Shown here piece by piece: positions 18,863 through 29,237 of a DNA stretch of 64,000 bases (within the stretch, counting starts at the first letter, position 1; every line of letters starts with the position of its first letter). The DNA lies in the NCBI GenBank assembly GCA_018402345.1, contig JAGYIV010000010.1, positions 186,001 through 250,000 of the forward strand. The letters are read 5' to 3'. The translations under genes and the position numbers were made by a program. The notes under the pieces are model-generated. The model was not told the DNA's origin. It was given only the letters and a program-made list of their open reading frames with translations, and searched no databases. The stretch is from Terrimicrobiaceae bacterium (GTDB lineage Bacteria; Verrucomicrobiota; Verrucomicrobiia; Chthoniobacterales; Terrimicrobiaceae).

Positions 18863-20098
18863 ATGACTCCAATCACCATGCCCAAGCTGAGCGACACCAT
18901 GCTCGAGGGCACACTCGTTAAATGGCACAAGAAACCCGGTGACAAAATCTCCCTCGGCGACGTCATCGCCGATGTCGAAACAGACAAGGCCACCATGGAA
19001 ATGGAGGCCTTCGACGAGGGGATTCTCGGCGAAATCGTCATTCCCGCCGGCGGTGTGGTGAAGGTCGGCGAACCCATCGCCATGCTGGACAACGGTGGCA
19101 AGCCCCCCTCGGCGGTGGTATCTTCCGCACCGGCAACCCCCTCGGAGGCCCCCGCACCACGCAAATCCTCTCTCGCCCCCGCATCCCCTCGCCCGAAAAC
19201 CCGCCCGATGGCGGACGGGTCGCGCGTCAAAGCCTCCCCGCTCGCCAAAAAAATCGCCGCCGAACGCGGCATCGACCTCTCACGCCTCCAAGGCTCCGGC
19301 CCCGGCGCTCGCATTCTCGCCGCCGACCTTGAAAACGCGCCGACCGCGGGCCGTTCGGCTCCATCAGCCCCTGCCGCCGTGAAAATCGACGTGCCGATGT
19401 CGGACTCCGACAAGAAAATCCCGCTCTCGGGCATGCGCCGCACCATCGCCGAGCGCCTCCTCGCCAGCAAAACGCAGATTCCGCATTTCTATCTCACCAT
19501 GGAGATGGATGCCGCACCGCTCGCCAAACTCCGAAAGGACATCAATGCCGCGGCCGAATCCACTGGCGCACCGAAGATCACCGTTAACGATTTCGTTCTT
19601 CTTGCCGCTGCACGTGCCGCCGCCGCCCATCCCAAAGTCAATGCCGCCTTCGCGGGCGACGCGATTGTCGAATACTCGGGCGTCCACCTCTCAGTGGCCA
19701 TCGCCGTCGAGGACGGACTCGTAACTCCGGTGGTGCGCGCCGCCGACAAACTCTCGATTCGCGCCCTCAGCGCCGCCGTCAAGGACCTCGCCACCCGCGC
19801 CCGCGGAAAAAAACTCAAGCCCGAGGAATACGCCGGCGGCACCCTCACCGTCTCGAACCTCGGTGCCTACGGCGTGGACAACTTCTACGCCATCATCAAC
19901 CCTCCCCAATCGCTCATCCTCGCCGTCGGAGCCATCGTCAAGAAACCTGTCGTCGGACCGAACGACCAGATCGTCGCCGGCCAGCGCATGGCGATCTCCC
20001 TCAGCGGCGACCACCGCGTGGTGGATGGTGCCCTCGGCGCCGAATACCTCGCCACCGTCCGCAAAATGCTCGAGAACCCAACCACCCTCCTTGTTTAA
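18863..20098 (+). CDS. pdhC: dihydrolipoamide acetyltransferase (E2) of pyruvate dehydrogenase
   Basis: E2 core of the complex, 411 residues. Domains in order: one lipoyl domain with the lipoylated lysine in 'VETDKATMEMEAF' (Lys42), a Pro/Ala-rich linker, a peripheral subunit-binding domain with 'VKASPLAKKIAAERGIDLS', a second linker, and the catalytic acetyltransferase domain ending with the active-site motif 'SGDHRVVDGA'. The ATG at 18863 gives the standard 'MTPITMPKLSDTM' start; the frame is open upstream but overlaps pdhB. It is the last pdh gene. Confidence 0.93.
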   Translation: MTPITMPKLSDTMLEGTLVKWHKKPGDKISLGDVIADVETDKATMEMEAFDEGILGEIVIPAGGVVKVGEPIAMLDNGGKPPSAVVSSAPATPSEAPAPRKSSLAPASPRPKTRPMADGSRVKASPLAKKIAAERGIDLSRLQGSGPGARILAADLENAPTAGRSAPSAPAAVKIDVPMSDSDKKIPLSGMRRTIAERLLASKTQIPHFYLTMEMDAAPLAKLRKDINAAAESTGAPKITVNDFVLLAAARAAAAHPKVNAAFAGDAIVEYSGVHLSVAIAVEDGLVTPVVRAADKLSIRALSAAVKDLATRARGKKLKPEEYAGGTLTVSNLGAYGVDNFYAIINPPQSLILAVGAIVKKPVVGPNDQIVAGQRMAISLSGDHRVVDGALGAEYLATVRKMLENPTTLLV

Positions 20099-20147
20099 AA
20101 AAGCGACCAAATTGCAGTTGCCATCTGCAGCCCGACCCACTAATTAA

Positions 20148-21596
<1,449 letters not shown>

Positions 21597-21632
21597 CCCC
21601 GCGCTTGAACGCCGCCGCGTAGCACACACGCC

Positions 21633-22037
21633 ATGTTCCAACTCGAAATTGTCACTCCCGAGGCCAAGACGTATTCGGACACCGTCGACTCCGTTGTCGT
21701 TCCTGGTATCGATGGAGAACTCGGCATCCTCTCCCAACACGTCCCACTCCTCACCCAAATCCAACCGGGTGAGTTGCGGGTCGCCAAGGACGGCAAGGAA
21801 ACAAACCTTGCCGTCGGTGAGGGCTTCGTCGAAGTCACCGGCGAACGCGTCATTGTCCTCACAGACATGGCTGTCGAAGAAAGCGACATCGATGCCGAGG
21901 CAGCCGAAGAGGCCGTCCGCCGCGCGGAAAAAGCCATGTCGGACCAAAAACTCAGCGGCGAGGAATTTGCCACCACTTCCGCCGCCCTCCAACGCTCGCT
22001 CGCCCTCGTCCGCGTCAAGCGCCGCAGACAAGTCTGA
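21633..22037 (+). CDS. atpC: F1F0 ATP synthase subunit epsilon
   Basis: Epsilon is the central-stalk subunit that couples and restrains rotation. This 134-residue protein has the N-terminal beta-sandwich ('FQLEIVTPEAKTYSD', 'GIDGELGILSQHVPLLTQIQ') and the C-terminal helical hairpin ('AEEAVRRAEKAM', 'ALQRSLALVRVKRR'). It lies 36 bases after atpD, as usual. Confidence 0.93.
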   Translation: MFQLEIVTPEAKTYSDTVDSVVVPGIDGELGILSQHVPLLTQIQPGELRVAKDGKETNLAVGEGFVEVTGERVIVLTDMAVEESDIDAEAAEEAVRRAEKAMSDQKLSGEEFATTSAALQRSLALVRVKRRRQV

Positions 22038-22056
22038 TCGAACGTTCCTCCCTCCC

Positions 22057-23214
22057 TCACAACGCACCCACCACAGGCATCGGGCAAACGAGTTCCAAGG
22101 ACTTCAAAACATGCTTGGGCGTGTTCGGATTCCCCCTCAAGTGCCCCACAACCGCCAGATTCGGCATCTTGGAGATTGCCTCCAATAGTTCAGGCAGGGT
22201 GATTGGGTTCTTTACCAAGCCCAGAATGATGCCGGAGTCCCTGTTGGCATAAAGAGCGCGCTGGATCTCGGGCGTCAGATGCGGCGACGAAGCCAATCCT
22301 GCGCGCACCAAGGGATTCGGATCCCTCGCCAGCCGCTCGATCAACTCCTCCACGGGCGTCACCGAGGCCACTCTGGCCCGGACTTGTTCGTAGGGATGCG
22401 ACGCCATGCGCGCCTGGAACGAGGGAGACGCCTTCGGATGCCCAGCCAGAATCACAAGCAGGCCCTCACTGGCTTGCATCGCAAGACGCTCGATAAGCGT
22501 TGCATTCAAGACCGGCCACCGGGCGATACTCGCCGCGATCTCCAGATTGCCCATGCTCTTCGAGATCAACTCACGCGCCATCCGGATCAGAAATTCCGAA
22601 TCCATCGGCTCCGGAGTCAACCAACCCTCCGCGATCGCGGCAGAAAGCGCCTCCCGCACCTCGCTCCGCGAGTCCGCCGCCAGCACCTCGATCGCATCTT
22701 GCGGGAACCTCGCCGCCAACGCTGTCGCCTTCTTGACATTCCTCACACACAACTTCAGCAAGGCCATACGAATCTTCAACGTGTCGTCGCGCACCACCAC
22801 ATGCAGCGGGTAGCGGAACTTCAATTTCCTGACATCGTTGGCCAGATGCCAAGCCACCCACTCGCAATCGATAAGATCGGGCCTCGGCACAAACTCATCC
22901 TGCACGAGCAAGTGCTGATAGAGCATGAACTGGCAGTCCTTCGGAATCATCTCCCTCGCCAAACCGGGCCTCGTGAACTCCCACAAAAACACAAGCGGGT
23001 TTTCCAAAATCGCACCGGGGTCCCTTCGCCAGAGAGCCTGAAGATCGGATATAGGCGTCGAAGGATTCCGCGCAAGCGCCGCGCGAACCGCTCGATTCCC
23101 ACACCTCGCTGCCATCTCCCTGAGCATTTCCGTATCCGTCTCGGGATTCCCCGCGACACCCAGCAACTCCTCCTCCCCACCACCAACCATTGATTGTGAT
23201 TCGATTGAAGACAT
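22057..23214 (-). CDS. leucine-rich-repeat-variant / HEAT-like repeat protein, function unknown
   Basis: A 385-residue protein without signal peptide, made of short helical repeats with the recurring pattern 'LA-x-NP-x-TP/P-x-L': 'VRAALARNPSTPISDLQAL', 'ARDPNPLVRAGLASSPHLT', 'GLVKNPITLPELLEAI', 'HLRGNPNTPKHVLKSLE'. This resembles leucine-rich repeat variant (LRV) or HEAT-like solenoids, which usually mediate protein-protein contacts. LRV proteins sometimes carry an N-terminal Fe-S cluster motif, but no Cys cluster is visible here. It converges on atpC with a 19-base gap and has no obvious functional partner. Confidence 0.65.
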   Translation of the reverse strand: MSSIESQSMVGGGEEELLGVAGNPETDTEMLREMAARCGNRAVRAALARNPSTPISDLQALWRRDPGAILENPLVFLWEFTRPGLAREMIPKDCQFMLYQHLLVQDEFVPRPDLIDCEWVAWHLANDVRKLKFRYPLHVVVRDDTLKIRMALLKLCVRNVKKATALAARFPQDAIEVLAADSRSEVREALSAAIAEGWLTPEPMDSEFLIRMARELISKSMGNLEIAASIARWPVLNATLIERLAMQASEGLLVILAGHPKASPSFQARMASHPYEQVRARVASVTPVEELIERLARDPNPLVRAGLASSPHLTPEIQRALYANRDSGIILGLVKNPITLPELLEAISKMPNLAVVGHLRGNPNTPKHVLKSLELVCPMPVVGAL

Positions 23215-23323
23215 GCCTCAACCCTCAGTTCAACGGTGTCGCAAAATCAGCAACACTCCTGCCCGTCACCTCCCGATCAAAACACCGGAAACGACACGAA
23301 TCCCACCCCGGTCAATCAGCGAC

Positions 23324-23971
23324 TCAAGCCCGCTGGACCGCCACTCGATCCCTTGAGCGCTCTTCCTGGGCATAGGCGCGCACCGCCAACAGCAGCGCCC
23401 CGAAAAGGACATCCGACACCAGCGCATTGCGGAAAAACACCCAGGACGGCGGGAAACCGGGCAATCCAGTGGTCAACGACATCCACAATCCTTCAAACCC
23501 GCGCGGGTAGGCTGGGTTCATCAGCCATGCTCCGGTGTTCGTCACCACGTAAAACGCCACGCCGCTGCCGACAAGCACCCCAAAAAATCCAAAAATCGAC
23601 ACCCCTCCACGCGCGGACACCAATCGCCCGATCCCGACAATCCCGGCAACTGAGATCCACACCACGACCTGACCCGCACTGAAGGGCGCGTAACCGAGAA
23701 GCATCGAAAGCGCCAAATCCGACAACACCAACGCGCCCAGCGGCAATGCCCACGCGATCCAACCGGAAAGAAACAATCCGCCGCAAAAGGCCACTGCCGC
23801 AATCGGTGAAAAATTCGGCAACTCGGGCAACCAAACCGCCCGCAACACCCGAAAGAAAGCCAACAACAGGATCAACACGCCGGCAACCAAGGCGACTCGA
23901 GGCGATGAAGCTTTAGGGCTTTTCAAAAACGTTGGTGAATCCATCCCCATCGAATTACTCCCCACAGCCAT
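23324..23971 (-). CDS. DUF6580-type multi-spanning membrane protein
   Basis: This 215-residue hydrophobic protein has about five or six predicted transmembrane helices (for example 'VALVAGVLILLLAFF', 'GGLFLSGWIAWALPLGALVL', 'FFGVLVGSGVAFYVV'). The early 'LPNFSPIAAVAFCGGLFLSG' and later 'NTGAWLMNPAYPRGFEG' match the DUF6580 family, which resembles S-components of energy-coupling transporters. The start could be the ATG at 23971 or in-frame ATGs at 23950 or 23944. The transported substrate, if any, is unknown. Confidence 0.7.
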   Translation of the reverse strand: MAVGSNSMGMDSPTFLKSPKASSPRVALVAGVLILLLAFFRVLRAVWLPELPNFSPIAAVAFCGGLFLSGWIAWALPLGALVLSDLALSMLLGYAPFSAGQVVVWISVAGIVGIGRLVSARGGVSIFGFFGVLVGSGVAFYVVTNTGAWLMNPAYPRGFEGLWMSLTTGLPGFPPSWVFFRNALVSDVLFGALLLAVRAYAQEERSRDRVAVQRA

Positions 23972-24060
23972 GTCACTGCAAGCAACGATCGAGAAATTAC
24001 CACCGCTCCATTTCTCGCTTTCAAGTGGCGCGGCACCCGTGAACCGATATCATTCACCCC

Positions 24061-24294
24061 ATGTCGAACGATCCCCACCTCGCGGAGCGCGTGGCCAAGG
24101 CCAAAAAAATCATCGCTGCCCCTGCGAACTTCAAGGTCTGCGAAGGCTGCGACTCGATTGTCGCCGCGCGGGTGGTCACCTGCCCGAATTGCCACGGCTA
24201 CCGCTTCGACGAATCCCCCACCCGCGTCGTGGACCAGGCGACCCACCTCGCCTCCCGCCCCCAGCAAAGCGTCACCGCCGAGGACTTGTCCTGA
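24061..24294 (+). CDS. small zinc-ribbon protein
   Basis: The 77-residue protein has a four-cysteine zinc-ribbon, 'CEGCDSIVAARVVTCPNCHG' (about residues 27-46), after a short basic helix. The CxxC...CxxC spacing predicts one structural zinc. There is no signal peptide. The ribbon could bind nucleic acid or protein; no specific function can be given. It precedes rnc by about 220 bases. Confidence 0.7.
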   Translation: MSNDPHLAERVAKAKKIIAAPANFKVCEGCDSIVAARVVTCPNCHGYRFDESPTRVVDQATHLASRPQQSVTAEDLS

Positions 24295-24513
24295 CACTCA
24301 ACCGCTGGCAACCATCTCAAACTGCCGCTCCCCGGGGTTTCCAAATCTTTCCTCACCGGACACTCCAGCGCCTTCCCCGGAAAGCAAAAGGTGTTCTTGC
24401 CCACCGCCCGCCGAACGCTAAATTTGCGACGCAACCTGCGATCGGTCCGGCCACAGACGGAGCATCGCCACATTGATACCGTGGAGAAAAGCAAACCATC
24501 AGAAAATCCGTTC

Positions 24514-25239
24514 ATGAATCCACTGGAGGAGCGACTCCTCTATAAATTCAGGAACAGCCTCCTCTTGGCTGAGGCACTCACCCATCCCAGCATCTCGCTG
24601 GAGAGAAAAAACTACCCCTTCGACAACCAACGCCTGGAGTTTCTCGGCGATGCCGTCATCCAGGTCACCGTCACCGAGCACCTCTTCCGCATGTTTCCCG
24701 ACTTCGGAGAGGGGCAACTCACCAAACTTCGCACCCGCATCGTCTCACGCCCGGCGTTGAAAGAACGCGCCAAGGAGCTCGATCTCGGAAATTGCATGAT
24801 GATGGGTCGCGGCGAGGAGTCGAACGGAGGCCGCGAACGCGCCTCCACCCTCGCCGATGCATTCGAATCCCTCGTGGGCGCAATCTACCTCGATGGCGGA
24901 TACGACGCCGCCCGGATTTTCCTCCTGCGCCAGATGGAGTGCGTCTTCACCGAAATCGCCAACCAACCCGAGGAGATCAACCCGAAGGGCTACCTCCAGG
25001 AGATTCTCCAAGCCATCCAACCCTCGGCCCCCGACTACCGCATCCTCTCCCAGAGCGGCCCCGAGCACTCGAAGCAATTCATCTGCTGCGTCGTTTGGAA
25101 CGATATCGAACTCGGGCGAGGCGAGGGATCGAGCAAAAAGGAGGCCCAAGTCGCAGCCGCCCAAACCGCACTCGAGGACAAACTCTGGGAGCAATTTGCC
25201 AAGATCCCCGCACCAAAAAAGAAGAAGGCGCGCAAATGA
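24514..25239 (+). CDS. rnc: ribonuclease III
   Basis: RNase III cleaves double-stranded RNA in rRNA and mRNA processing. This 241-residue protein has the catalytic signature 'NQRLEFLGDAVIQV', the second acidic cluster 'TLADAFESLVGAIYLDGG', and a C-terminal double-stranded-RNA-binding domain ('NPKGYLQEILQAI', 'GEGSSKKEAQVAAAQTALE'), ending in a lysine-rich tail. The ATG at 24514 is the most family-like start; GTG at 24481 would add 11 residues. In the 220 bases upstream (24295-24513) I see no gene or clear regulatory site. The stop overlaps the next gene (ATGA, 25236-25239). Confidence 0.93.
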   Translation: MNPLEERLLYKFRNSLLLAEALTHPSISLERKNYPFDNQRLEFLGDAVIQVTVTEHLFRMFPDFGEGQLTKLRTRIVSRPALKERAKELDLGNCMMMGRGEESNGGRERASTLADAFESLVGAIYLDGGYDAARIFLLRQMECVFTEIANQPEEINPKGYLQEILQAIQPSAPDYRILSQSGPEHSKQFICCVVWNDIELGRGEGSSKKEAQVAAAQTALEDKLWEQFAKIPAPKKKKARK

Positions 25240-25787
25240 TCTACCATCTATCGATGCAAACAACCGGCCTCGCCGCCGGGCTCCTTCTCATCATTTCCCA
25301 TGCGGCCGCACTGATTCAACCCGCCGCTCTCCAGCGCGCGGCCGTCTCTTTTCCCCGCTCGCGAGCAGCCGCCACAGCCCTCATCGCCGTCGCCGCCTTG
25401 TGGAGCTTCCTCCTTGTCAGCCGCATCGACCTTGGCGAGTTCTCCCCTCTCCGGAACATCATGCTGTTCGGTATCGTCGCGGGTGCCATCCTCTCCTGGC
25501 TTTATCTTGAGGAGTTCCTAGCCGTGCGCGCGCTCGGCATGATTCTCCTGCTCGCTGCCGAGCCCGTTCTCGAATCCGCCTTTCTCCGCACCGAACCCGA
25601 CCGCATCCTCCTCACACTGCTCGGCGTCGCCTGGGCCATCGCCGGATTGTTCCTCGTTGGCATGCCCTACCTCCTCCGCGACGCGCTGTCATGGGCAACC
25701 TCCACCCAACTCCGGTGGTCAACCGCCGCGGCGGGGGGACTGCTCTACGGGATCGCCCTCGCCGCCACAGCAGCGCTCCGCTGGTGA
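25236..25787 (+). CDS. small multi-spanning membrane protein, function unknown
   Basis: This 183-residue protein is translationally coupled to rnc (ATGA overlap) and has about five hydrophobic helices ('GLAAGLLLIISHAAALI', 'ATALIAVAALWSFLLV', 'NIMLFGIVAGAILSWLY', 'LLTLLGVAWAIAGLFLVG', 'AGGLLYGIALAATAAL'). I recognise no family. Its position between rnc and deoA gives no firm functional clue. Confidence 0.65.
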   Translation: MIYHLSMQTTGLAAGLLLIISHAAALIQPAALQRAAVSFPRSRAAATALIAVAALWSFLLVSRIDLGEFSPLRNIMLFGIVAGAILSWLYLEEFLAVRALGMILLLAAEPVLESAFLRTEPDRILLTLLGVAWAIAGLFLVGMPYLLRDALSWATSTQLRWSTAAAGGLLYGIALAATAALRW

Positions 25788-25796
25788 TCCCCCGCC

Positions 25797-27110
25797 ATGA
25801 TTCTTCCCCAGGAAACCATCCGCAAGAAGCGTGACGGATCCCCGCTCTCCCAGGATGACATTTCGACATTCATCGCCGGTGTTGCCAACGGATCCGTGAG
25901 CGAGGCCCAAATCGCCGCATTCGCCATGGCCACACTCCTCAAGGGCATGAACATCCAAGAGTGCGCCTCGCTCACCCTGGCCATGCGTGACTCGGGGGAA
26001 ACACTCGACTGGTCCACACTGCCGGGCCCCGTGGTGGACAAACACTCCACCGGCGGCGTCGGTGATCTCGTTTCTCTCGTCCTCGGCCCCCTCGTCGCCG
26101 CCTGCGGCGCCTTCGTTCCCATGATCTCAGGACGCGGCCTCGGCCACACCGGCGGCACCCTCGACAAACTCGAATCGATCCCGGGATACAACACCACCCC
26201 GGGAAACGACCTGTTCGCCCGAACCGTCCGCGATTGCGGGGTCGCCATCATCGGCCAAACCGCCTCGCTCGCCCCGGCGGACCGCCGCATCTACGCGGTG
26301 CGCGATGTCACAGCCACCGTCGAGTCGTTGGACCTCATCACCGCGTCGATCCTCTCGAAAAAACTCGCCGCCGGTCTCCAATACCTGGTGATGGATGTGA
26401 AATTCGGCAACGGCGCGTTCATGGAATCCACCGACCAGGCCCGATCCGTCGCCCGCAGGATCATCGAGGTCGCCAACAGCGCAGGACTTCCCACCCGGGC
26501 GCTCCTCACCGCCATGGATCAACCGCTCGCCCGCTCGGCGGGAAACGCCCTCGAGGTGCTTGAGGCTGCCACATTCCTACGAAACGAATCAACCACCCCG
26601 CGCCTGCGCGATGTCACTCTCGCCCTCGCCTCGGAAATGCTGGTCGCCTGCGGATTGACCGCGTCGGCTGCGGACGCGGAGTCTGCTCTCGAATCCGCCC
26701 TTTCAAGCGGACGCGCCGCCGAGGTCTTCTCAAAAATGGTTCACTCGCTTGGCGGGCCGGCGGATTTCATGGACTCCCCCCGAAAACATCTGCCCAGCGC
26801 CCGCTATTCGCTGGATGTCCCCTCCCCGACCACAGGCCTTGTATCGGAGATGCTCACCCGCGATCTCGGAATGACTGTCGTCGCCCTCGGAGGGGGAAGA
26901 GTCAGCACCACCGACCGGATCGACCACTCGGTGGGCATCGTGTTCCATGCCTCCCTCGGTGATCGGGTGCACACCGCCCAACCACTCGCCACCATCCACG
27001 CCCGCAACGAACACGAGGCACTCGCCGCCTCGCGGCGCATTCTGGCCGCGATTCAAATCTCAGATTCCACTCCCACCCCCTCCCCGGCGGTGCTGGAGTC
27101 GTTAAGTTGA
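25797..27110 (+). CDS. deoA: thymidine/pyrimidine-nucleoside phosphorylase
   Basis: The enzyme splits thymidine or other pyrimidine nucleosides with phosphate to base plus (deoxy)ribose 1-phosphate. The 437-residue protein has the phosphate-binding 'KHSTGGVGD', the family signature 'SGRGLGHTGGTLDKLE', and 'VMDVKFGNGAFM'. It is followed after 4 bases by deoB, whose product acts on the sugar phosphate made here. The two genes therefore form a nucleoside salvage operon. Specificity for thymidine versus uridine is not settled by the motifs. Confidence 0.9.
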   Translation: MILPQETIRKKRDGSPLSQDDISTFIAGVANGSVSEAQIAAFAMATLLKGMNIQECASLTLAMRDSGETLDWSTLPGPVVDKHSTGGVGDLVSLVLGPLVAACGAFVPMISGRGLGHTGGTLDKLESIPGYNTTPGNDLFARTVRDCGVAIIGQTASLAPADRRIYAVRDVTATVESLDLITASILSKKLAAGLQYLVMDVKFGNGAFMESTDQARSVARRIIEVANSAGLPTRALLTAMDQPLARSAGNALEVLEAATFLRNESTTPRLRDVTLALASEMLVACGLTASAADAESALESALSSGRAAEVFSKMVHSLGGPADFMDSPRKHLPSARYSLDVPSPTTGLVSEMLTRDLGMTVVALGGGRVSTTDRIDHSVGIVFHASLGDRVHTAQPLATIHARNEHEALAASRRILAAIQISDSTPTPSPAVLESLS

Positions 27111-27114
27111 TCCC

Positions 27115-28356
27115 ATGGGGTCCAAGCGCGCCATCCTTCTGGTCATGGACTCCTTCGGCATCGGCGCCGCTCCAGATGCCAGACATTTCAGACAGGGCGC
27201 CGGGACGGATGTCGGCGCGGACACGCTTGGCCACATTGCGGAGGCGTTTATGAACGGCTCGGCAACCTCTCCCGCCCGCCCGCTCCATCTCCCCCACCTT
27301 TGCTCGCTCGGCCTGGGACAAGCGGCCCGCCTTGCCCGCGGGCGCGACATCGACGGCTGGGACACCCCCGTGCCCCTTCTTGGCTCCCACGCCTGCGCCG
27401 CACCTGTTGGCACCGGCAAAGACACGCCGAGTGGCCATTGGGAACTCGCCGGCGTGCCGGTTGATTTCAATTGGAGCTATTTCCCCGAGCAACCGGATTG
27501 TTTTCCGGGAGCGTTGCTGGATGACATTTTCCATCGCTGGGGCACCTCAGGATCCCTCGGAAATTGCCATGCCTCGGGCACAACCATCATCGAATCCCTC
27601 GGAGCCGAACACCTCCTCACCGGGTTGCCGATTTTTTACACCTCGGCCGACAGCGTGTTCCAAGTCGCCTGCCACGAGGAGGCCTTCGGCTTGGATCGCT
27701 TGATCGCCCTCTGCAAAACCGTTCGCGAGTCTCTCGATAACAGCCCATGGCGTGTCGGCAGGGTCATCGCCCGTCCGTTTTCCGGCGGACCAGCGGGTCC
27801 CTTTCGACGCACATCGAACCGCAAAGATTTTGCCGTTCCACCACCCGCCCCTACCTTGCTGGACAATGTCTCCTCCGCGGGCCGGGACGTGGTCGCGATC
27901 GGGAAAACAGGTGACATTTTCGCGCATCGCGGCACCACCGTGGAAATCCGCGCCTCCGGACACCACGCCATCATGGAACAAACACTCCTCGCCCTCGAGA
28001 CATGCGGAGATGGTGGACTTATTGTCACAAATTTCGTGGATTTCGATGCCGTCTTCGGTCACCGCCGCGACATCGCGGGCTACGGCCTCGCTCTGGAGGA
28101 ATTTGACGCAATGCTTCCATCACTGTTCCAGTCACTCCGTCAGGGCGATCTCCTTTGCATCACCGCGGACCACGGGAACGACCCCTCCATGCATGGAAGT
28201 GACCACACTCGTGAGTTCGTGCCTGTTCTTTTTTACGGCCCCGATTTTGCCAAAGGCATCGACTTCGGCGTTCGCCACACGTTTGCAGATGTCGGTCAGT
28301 CGCTGGCCCGTTGGTTGGATATCCCGCCAGTGCCAACTGGTGTGGCGATGTTTTGA
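27115..28356 (+). CDS. deoB: phosphopentomutase
   Basis: DeoB converts (deoxy)ribose 1-phosphate to the 5-phosphate. This 413-residue alkaline-phosphatase-superfamily protein has 'LLVMDSFGIGAAPDA' at its start, 'VGTGKDTPSGHWELAG' (catalytic Thr region), 'GKTGDIFAHRG', and the metal-binding 'ITADHGNDPSMHGSDHTRE'. All conserved metal ligands appear present. It forms an operon with deoA. The 3' end overlaps the convergent nuclease gene by 61 bases. Confidence 0.93.
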   Translation: MGSKRAILLVMDSFGIGAAPDARHFRQGAGTDVGADTLGHIAEAFMNGSATSPARPLHLPHLCSLGLGQAARLARGRDIDGWDTPVPLLGSHACAAPVGTGKDTPSGHWELAGVPVDFNWSYFPEQPDCFPGALLDDIFHRWGTSGSLGNCHASGTTIIESLGAEHLLTGLPIFYTSADSVFQVACHEEAFGLDRLIALCKTVRESLDNSPWRVGRVIARPFSGGPAGPFRRTSNRKDFAVPPPAPTLLDNVSSAGRDVVAIGKTGDIFAHRGTTVEIRASGHHAIMEQTLLALETCGDGGLIVTNFVDFDAVFGHRRDIAGYGLALEEFDAMLPSLFQSLRQGDLLCITADHGNDPSMHGSDHTREFVPVLFYGPDFAKGIDFGVRHTFADVGQSLARWLDIPPVPTGVAMF

Positions 28357-29237
28357 CGCTCGGCCTCGTCGAACCGGAGGTGCGTCGAGATCCGCTCCAA
28401 CACCCCATCACTGATTCCCTTGACCTTCCGAAGATCGTCGGCCGTGAGGAACGCCCCCACGTCGCGCTCCTCGATGATGCGCCCCGCGAGAACAGGCCCG
28501 ATCCCCGGAAGGGTTTCGAGAATCGACGCCGAGGCGGTGTTCGGATCGACACCTGCGGCGGGAGGGCTTTTTCCCATAAGGGCGGCGAGTTCGTGCGCCT
28601 CGTCCCGCTCCAATGCCCTGTCGGCGGCGAGCTTGGACCAGTCGGTCTTCGCCCAAGCCCCGCGACGCGAACCGGCCGCCACCAACTCAAAGTCGGCAAG
28701 GCGTTGACGGTATTCCTCGCCTGGTGTCCCGTCGGCACGGCTGCGAACGACCCCGAAGGCCCTCGCCAACCCCTCTCCGACCAGCACCGAACCCAAATCC
28801 CTCCCGTCCTGCAATGTCACATACCCATAGACCCTCTGTGACATCCCAGAGCCGCGAGCATCCGTGAAGGATGTCTCCACAGAGAACGGTTCTGCCAGCA
28901 ATGAAGCGGTCCGGATCGCCGCCTCGACACCGAGCATTCGCGCGGTCTCCCCCGAATCGATTCCATCCCCCGCTTCGATCCCGAAATACCTTCGCTGGGC
29001 GCGCAACCGCCTGGCGAGTGTTTCGTTGGCCGCAGCCGTCTCGATGCAATCCACCCCATACAAACGCACTGTCACCTCGCGTCCGTCGGGCAACCTCACA
29101 GGAAAACTGTCGCCATCAGCCCACTCGCTGGAAACAAACCGGCAACCCTGAAAAACCTCAACGCCCGATTCCGCGAAAACAAACCGTGGCATTGCGATCA
29201 ATACCACGCCGAGGAGGGAATAGATGAATGCGTTCAC
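28296..29237 (-). CDS. secreted staphylococcal-nuclease-like protein with C-terminal helix-hairpin-helix domain
   Basis: The 313-residue protein has a signal peptide (about residues 1-22), then a thermonuclease (SNase) domain with 'DGDSF', 'VRLYGVDCIET' and 'LVGEGLARAF', matching the Asp, Arg and Glu catalytic region of SNases. The C-terminus is a ComEA-like helix-hairpin-helix: 'DPNTASASILETLPGIGPVL' and 'LRKVKGISDGVLERI'. It probably binds and cuts DNA outside the cytoplasm. The GTG start at 29237 overlaps the stop of the upstream gene (GTGA), so it is the third gene of a coupled operon with two Deg-type proteins. The 3' end overlaps convergent deoB. Confidence 0.8.
   Translation of the reverse strand: MNAFIYSLLGVVLIAMPRFVFAESGVEVFQGCRFVSSEWADGDSFPVRLPDGREVTVRLYGVDCIETAAANETLARRLRAQRRYFGIEAGDGIDSGETARMLGVEAAIRTASLLAEPFSVETSFTDARGSGMSQRVYGYVTLQDGRDLGSVLVGEGLARAFGVVRSRADGTPGEEYRQRLADFELVAAGSRRGAWAKTDWSKLAADRALERDEAHELAALMGKSPPAAGVDPNTASASILETLPGIGPVLAGRIIEERDVGAFLTADDLRKVKGISDGVLERISTHLRFDEAERQNIATPVGTGGISNQRASD

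Noticed and set aside
22279-23193. 304-codon plus-strand frame antisense to the LRV protein
   Set aside because: Its product is Arg/His/Pro/Gln-rich, the typical mirror of a biased gene; the minus-strand repeats are regular.
24295-24513. Possible small RNA or ribosomal protein gene upstream of rnc
   Set aside because: Neither strand shows a recognisable short protein or a convincing RNA fold.
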